DNA of 23,717 nt from DASYYE01 sp035946955 (GTDB lineage Bacteria; Actinomycetota; Actinomycetes; Streptosporangiales; Streptosporangiaceae): the NCBI GenBank assembly GCA_035946955.1, contig DASYYE010000403.1, positions 1 to 23,717 on the forward strand. The letters run 5' to 3'. A program made the position numbers and the translations under genes. How positions within the stretch are numbered: the first letter of the stretch is position 1; each line of letters starts with the position of its first letter. Of the stretch, positions 22,193-23,717 are shown piece after piece. The notes under the pieces are model-generated. The model did not search any database, was not told where the DNA came from, and was given only the letters and a program-made list of their open reading frames with translations.

Positions 22193-23717
22193 ATGAAGAC
22201 AACGAGATCCATCCAGGCCGGTAAGATGGGCGGCTTTCGCCGTCCGTGGCTCGTGCTCGCCGGCGCACTGGTCGTGTGCCTGCCGCTTTCTTTCGTTGTG
22301 CAGGACACCGGGGTCACGCGGGCGTCGGCGGACCTTGCGCCCGCTAATTCTGTGCCGCAGGTAATACCGAAACCTGCCGCCATGACAGTGGGGCAGGGCA
22401 CCTTCACGCTTGCTTCGACCGCGAGCATCGTGGTGCCCACGGGATCGTCGGCCGCGATGCCTGTCGCGCAGGACCTGGCTGCCTACCTGCAGCCCGCGAC
22501 CGGTTACTCGCTCCCCGTCGTGACCGGGACCCCGAGCAGCGGTGATATCGAGCTCATCCTCGGCGACCCGGGAACGCTGCAGGGCGACCCGGACGGCGAG
22601 GGATACCAGCTCGACACGACGACCACCGGTGTCACGCTCGAGGCGATCACGACGCACGGCCTCTACAACGGCATCCAGACGATCCGCCAGCTGCTGCCAG
22701 CGTGGATCACCAGCTCGTCCGTTGAGCCAGGGCCGTGGACGATGCCGGTGGTGCAGATCACCGACTTCCCGCGCTACACCTACCGCGGCCTGATGCTCGA
22801 CATCGCCCGCCACTACGAGACACCAGCGGCTGTCGAGCAACTGATCGAGCAGGCCGCGGCATACAAGATCAACGTGCTGCACCTGCACCTCAGCGACGAC
22901 CAGGGATTCCGCATCGTGGTCAATGGCTTCCCCAACCTGACCACGATCGGCGGGCAGGGCTCGGTTGGCACCGGTGGCCGGACCATGGACCCGGGCGGCT
23001 ACTGGACACAAGCCGACTACCAGGCCGTTGTTGCCGACGCGACCGCGCATTTCATGACCGTGGTGCCCGAGGTCGACTCGCCGGGCCACAACAACGCGAT
23101 CATCATGTCCGAATACAACGACACAGCCAACACCCTGCTGAACGGCCACCCGGCCGACATCAACTGCTCGGCGCACAATCCGCCGGTGTGGGACTACACA
23201 GCGGATGTCGGCTACAGCGCGCTGTGCCCTGCCAGCACCAACACCTGGGCCATCATGACCGCGATAATCGACCAGCTCACGGCAATGTCGCCGGGGCCCT
23301 ACTACGACGTCGGCGGCGACGAGGTGCCTACGACGCTGCTCAGCCAGTCCCAGTACGCCTCGTTCATCAACCAAGAAGCCGGGATCATCCAGGGCCAGGC
23401 CAAGACGGTCATGGGCTGGGCCGACATCGCCGGGCCCGGCACCAACCTCGCCAGCCCGTCGGTCGCCGAATACTGGAACCCCGCATCCGGAACCGCCAGC
23501 GGGACCATCACCGCCACCGAAGCCGTGCAGAAGGGCATGAAGATCGTGATGGCGCCCGCCAGCCACGCGTACCTGGACCAGAGGTACAAGAGCAAAGTGC
23601 CGCCGACGCTCGGCATGACCTGGGCATGCAGAAAGGGTTGCGATGTCGACCAGTTCTATAACTGGGACCCTGGCAGCTATGTGACCGGCGTGACGGACGC
23701 GAACGTCATCGGCGTGG
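22193..23717 (+). CDS. Secreted GH20 beta-N-acetylhexosaminidase, 3' truncated by the window
   Basis: A glycoside hydrolase family 20 enzyme, which removes terminal N-acetylhexosamine from chitin fragments or glycans by substrate-assisted catalysis. The ATG at 22193 follows TGGAGG by 8 nt. A positively charged N terminus and a hydrophobic stretch (about residues 18-36) form a signal peptide or anchor. About residues 53-175 are the GH20b-like N-terminal domain (PQVIPKPAAMTVGQGTFTL), and the catalytic barrel follows from about 193 (YRGLMLDIARHYE, HLHLSDDQGFRI, PEVDSPGHNNA). The catalytic Asp376-Glu377 pair lies in YYDVGGDEVP; the usual His of HxGGDE is Asp here. Conserved Trp lines such as MGWADI follow. 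The frame stays open for 508 codons to the window end, so about 30 or more residues are missing. It acts outside the cytoplasm. Confidence 0.9.
   Translation, partial: MKTTRSIQAGKMGGFRRPWLVLAGALVVCLPLSFVVQDTGVTRASADLAPANSVPQVIPKPAAMTVGQGTFTLASTASIVVPTGSSAAMPVAQDLAAYLQPATGYSLPVVTGTPSSGDIELILGDPGTLQGDPDGEGYQLDTTTTGVTLEAITTHGLYNGIQTIRQLLPAWITSSSVEPGPWTMPVVQITDFPRYTYRGLMLDIARHYETPAAVEQLIEQAAAYKINVLHLHLSDDQGFRIVVNGFPNLTTIGGQGSVGTGGRTMDPGGYWTQADYQAVVADATAHFMTVVPEVDSPGHNNAIIMSEYNDTANTLLNGHPADINCSAHNPPVWDYTADVGYSALCPASTNTWAIMTAIIDQLTAMSPGPYYDVGGDEVPTTLLSQSQYASFINQEAGIIQGQAKTVMGWADIAGPGTNLASPSVAEYWNPASGTASGTITATEAVQKGMKIVMAPASHAYLDQRYKSKVPPTLGMTWACRKGCDVDQFYNWDPGSYVTGVTDANVIGV

Noticed and set aside
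21987..22196. 69-codon plus-strand ORF before the hexosaminidase
   Set aside because: No ribosome site, no domain, and it runs across the promoter and inverted repeat into the GH20 start.
22157..23566. 469-codon open frame on the minus strand
   Set aside because: Shadow of the GH20 gene; low-complexity translation with no motif, while the plus strand carries all GH20 motifs.

Overview
The window is high-GC DNA with GC-rich third codon positions, GTG starts, ATGA/TGATG stop-start overlaps and at least one apparently leaderless gene. With ECF sigma/anti-sigma, HxlR, DUF1707, PIG-V-like and secreted WSVVPSP-repeat proteins, it looks like the chromosome of a soil-type filamentous or related actinomycete (Actinomycetota). 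I cannot name a genus. I see no tRNA, rRNA, CRISPR array, transposase or phage gene, so this reads as ordinary chromosome rather than a mobile island.

Layout. (1) 1-4798 (+): a catabolic carboxylase operon. It holds the 3' part of an acyl-CoA carboxylase carboxyltransferase subunit, a biotin carboxylase/biotin carrier subunit coupled through an ATGA overlap, and an AtuA-family protein. This resembles the geranyl-CoA carboxylase/AtuA part of acyclic terpene (citronellol/geraniol) or leucine-type branched acyl-CoA degradation. A strong 17-bp hairpin closes it. (2) 6677-4913 (-): an ECF sigma factor and its CU044_5270-type membrane partner. (3) 6967-8166 (+): a secreted protein of seven WSVVPSP repeats, probably a seven-bladed propeller, divergent from the sigma factor across a region with a perfect 16-bp tandem repeat. 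(4) 8440-11079 (+): a compact operon of a multi-zinc-ribbon protein, an unrecognised 465-residue protein and a DUF1707 protein, preceded by a hairpin with a possible alternative pairing and a 43-codon ORF. (5) 11196-12770 (+): a PAS/kinase/receiver hybrid whose H-box histidine is arginine. (6) 12885-16942: a PIG-V-like membrane glycosyltransferase, an alpha/beta hydrolase (-) and a KimA-like APC permease (+). The last two diverge from a shared symmetric -10-like element. (7) 19181-16955 (-): a DHA2 efflux pump followed by a SixA-like phosphatase. (8) 19262-21140 (+): an HxlR regulator with an extra C-terminal domain, divergent from the pump over an operator of four phased half-sites, overlapping by TGATG a frameshifted secreted beta-helix protein. 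(9) 21954-21181 (-): a crotonase. (10) 22193-23717 (+): a secreted GH20 hexosaminidase cut by the window end, with a clear -35 element and an inverted repeat over the promoter.

The most interesting points are the H-box-less hybrid kinase, the 21-bp-phased operator between regulator and efflux pump, the frameshift at a perfect 14-bp palindrome, the unrecognised zinc-ribbon operon with its unusual leader, and the regular seven-repeat secreted protein beside an ECF sigma operon. No defence or mobile system is evident.
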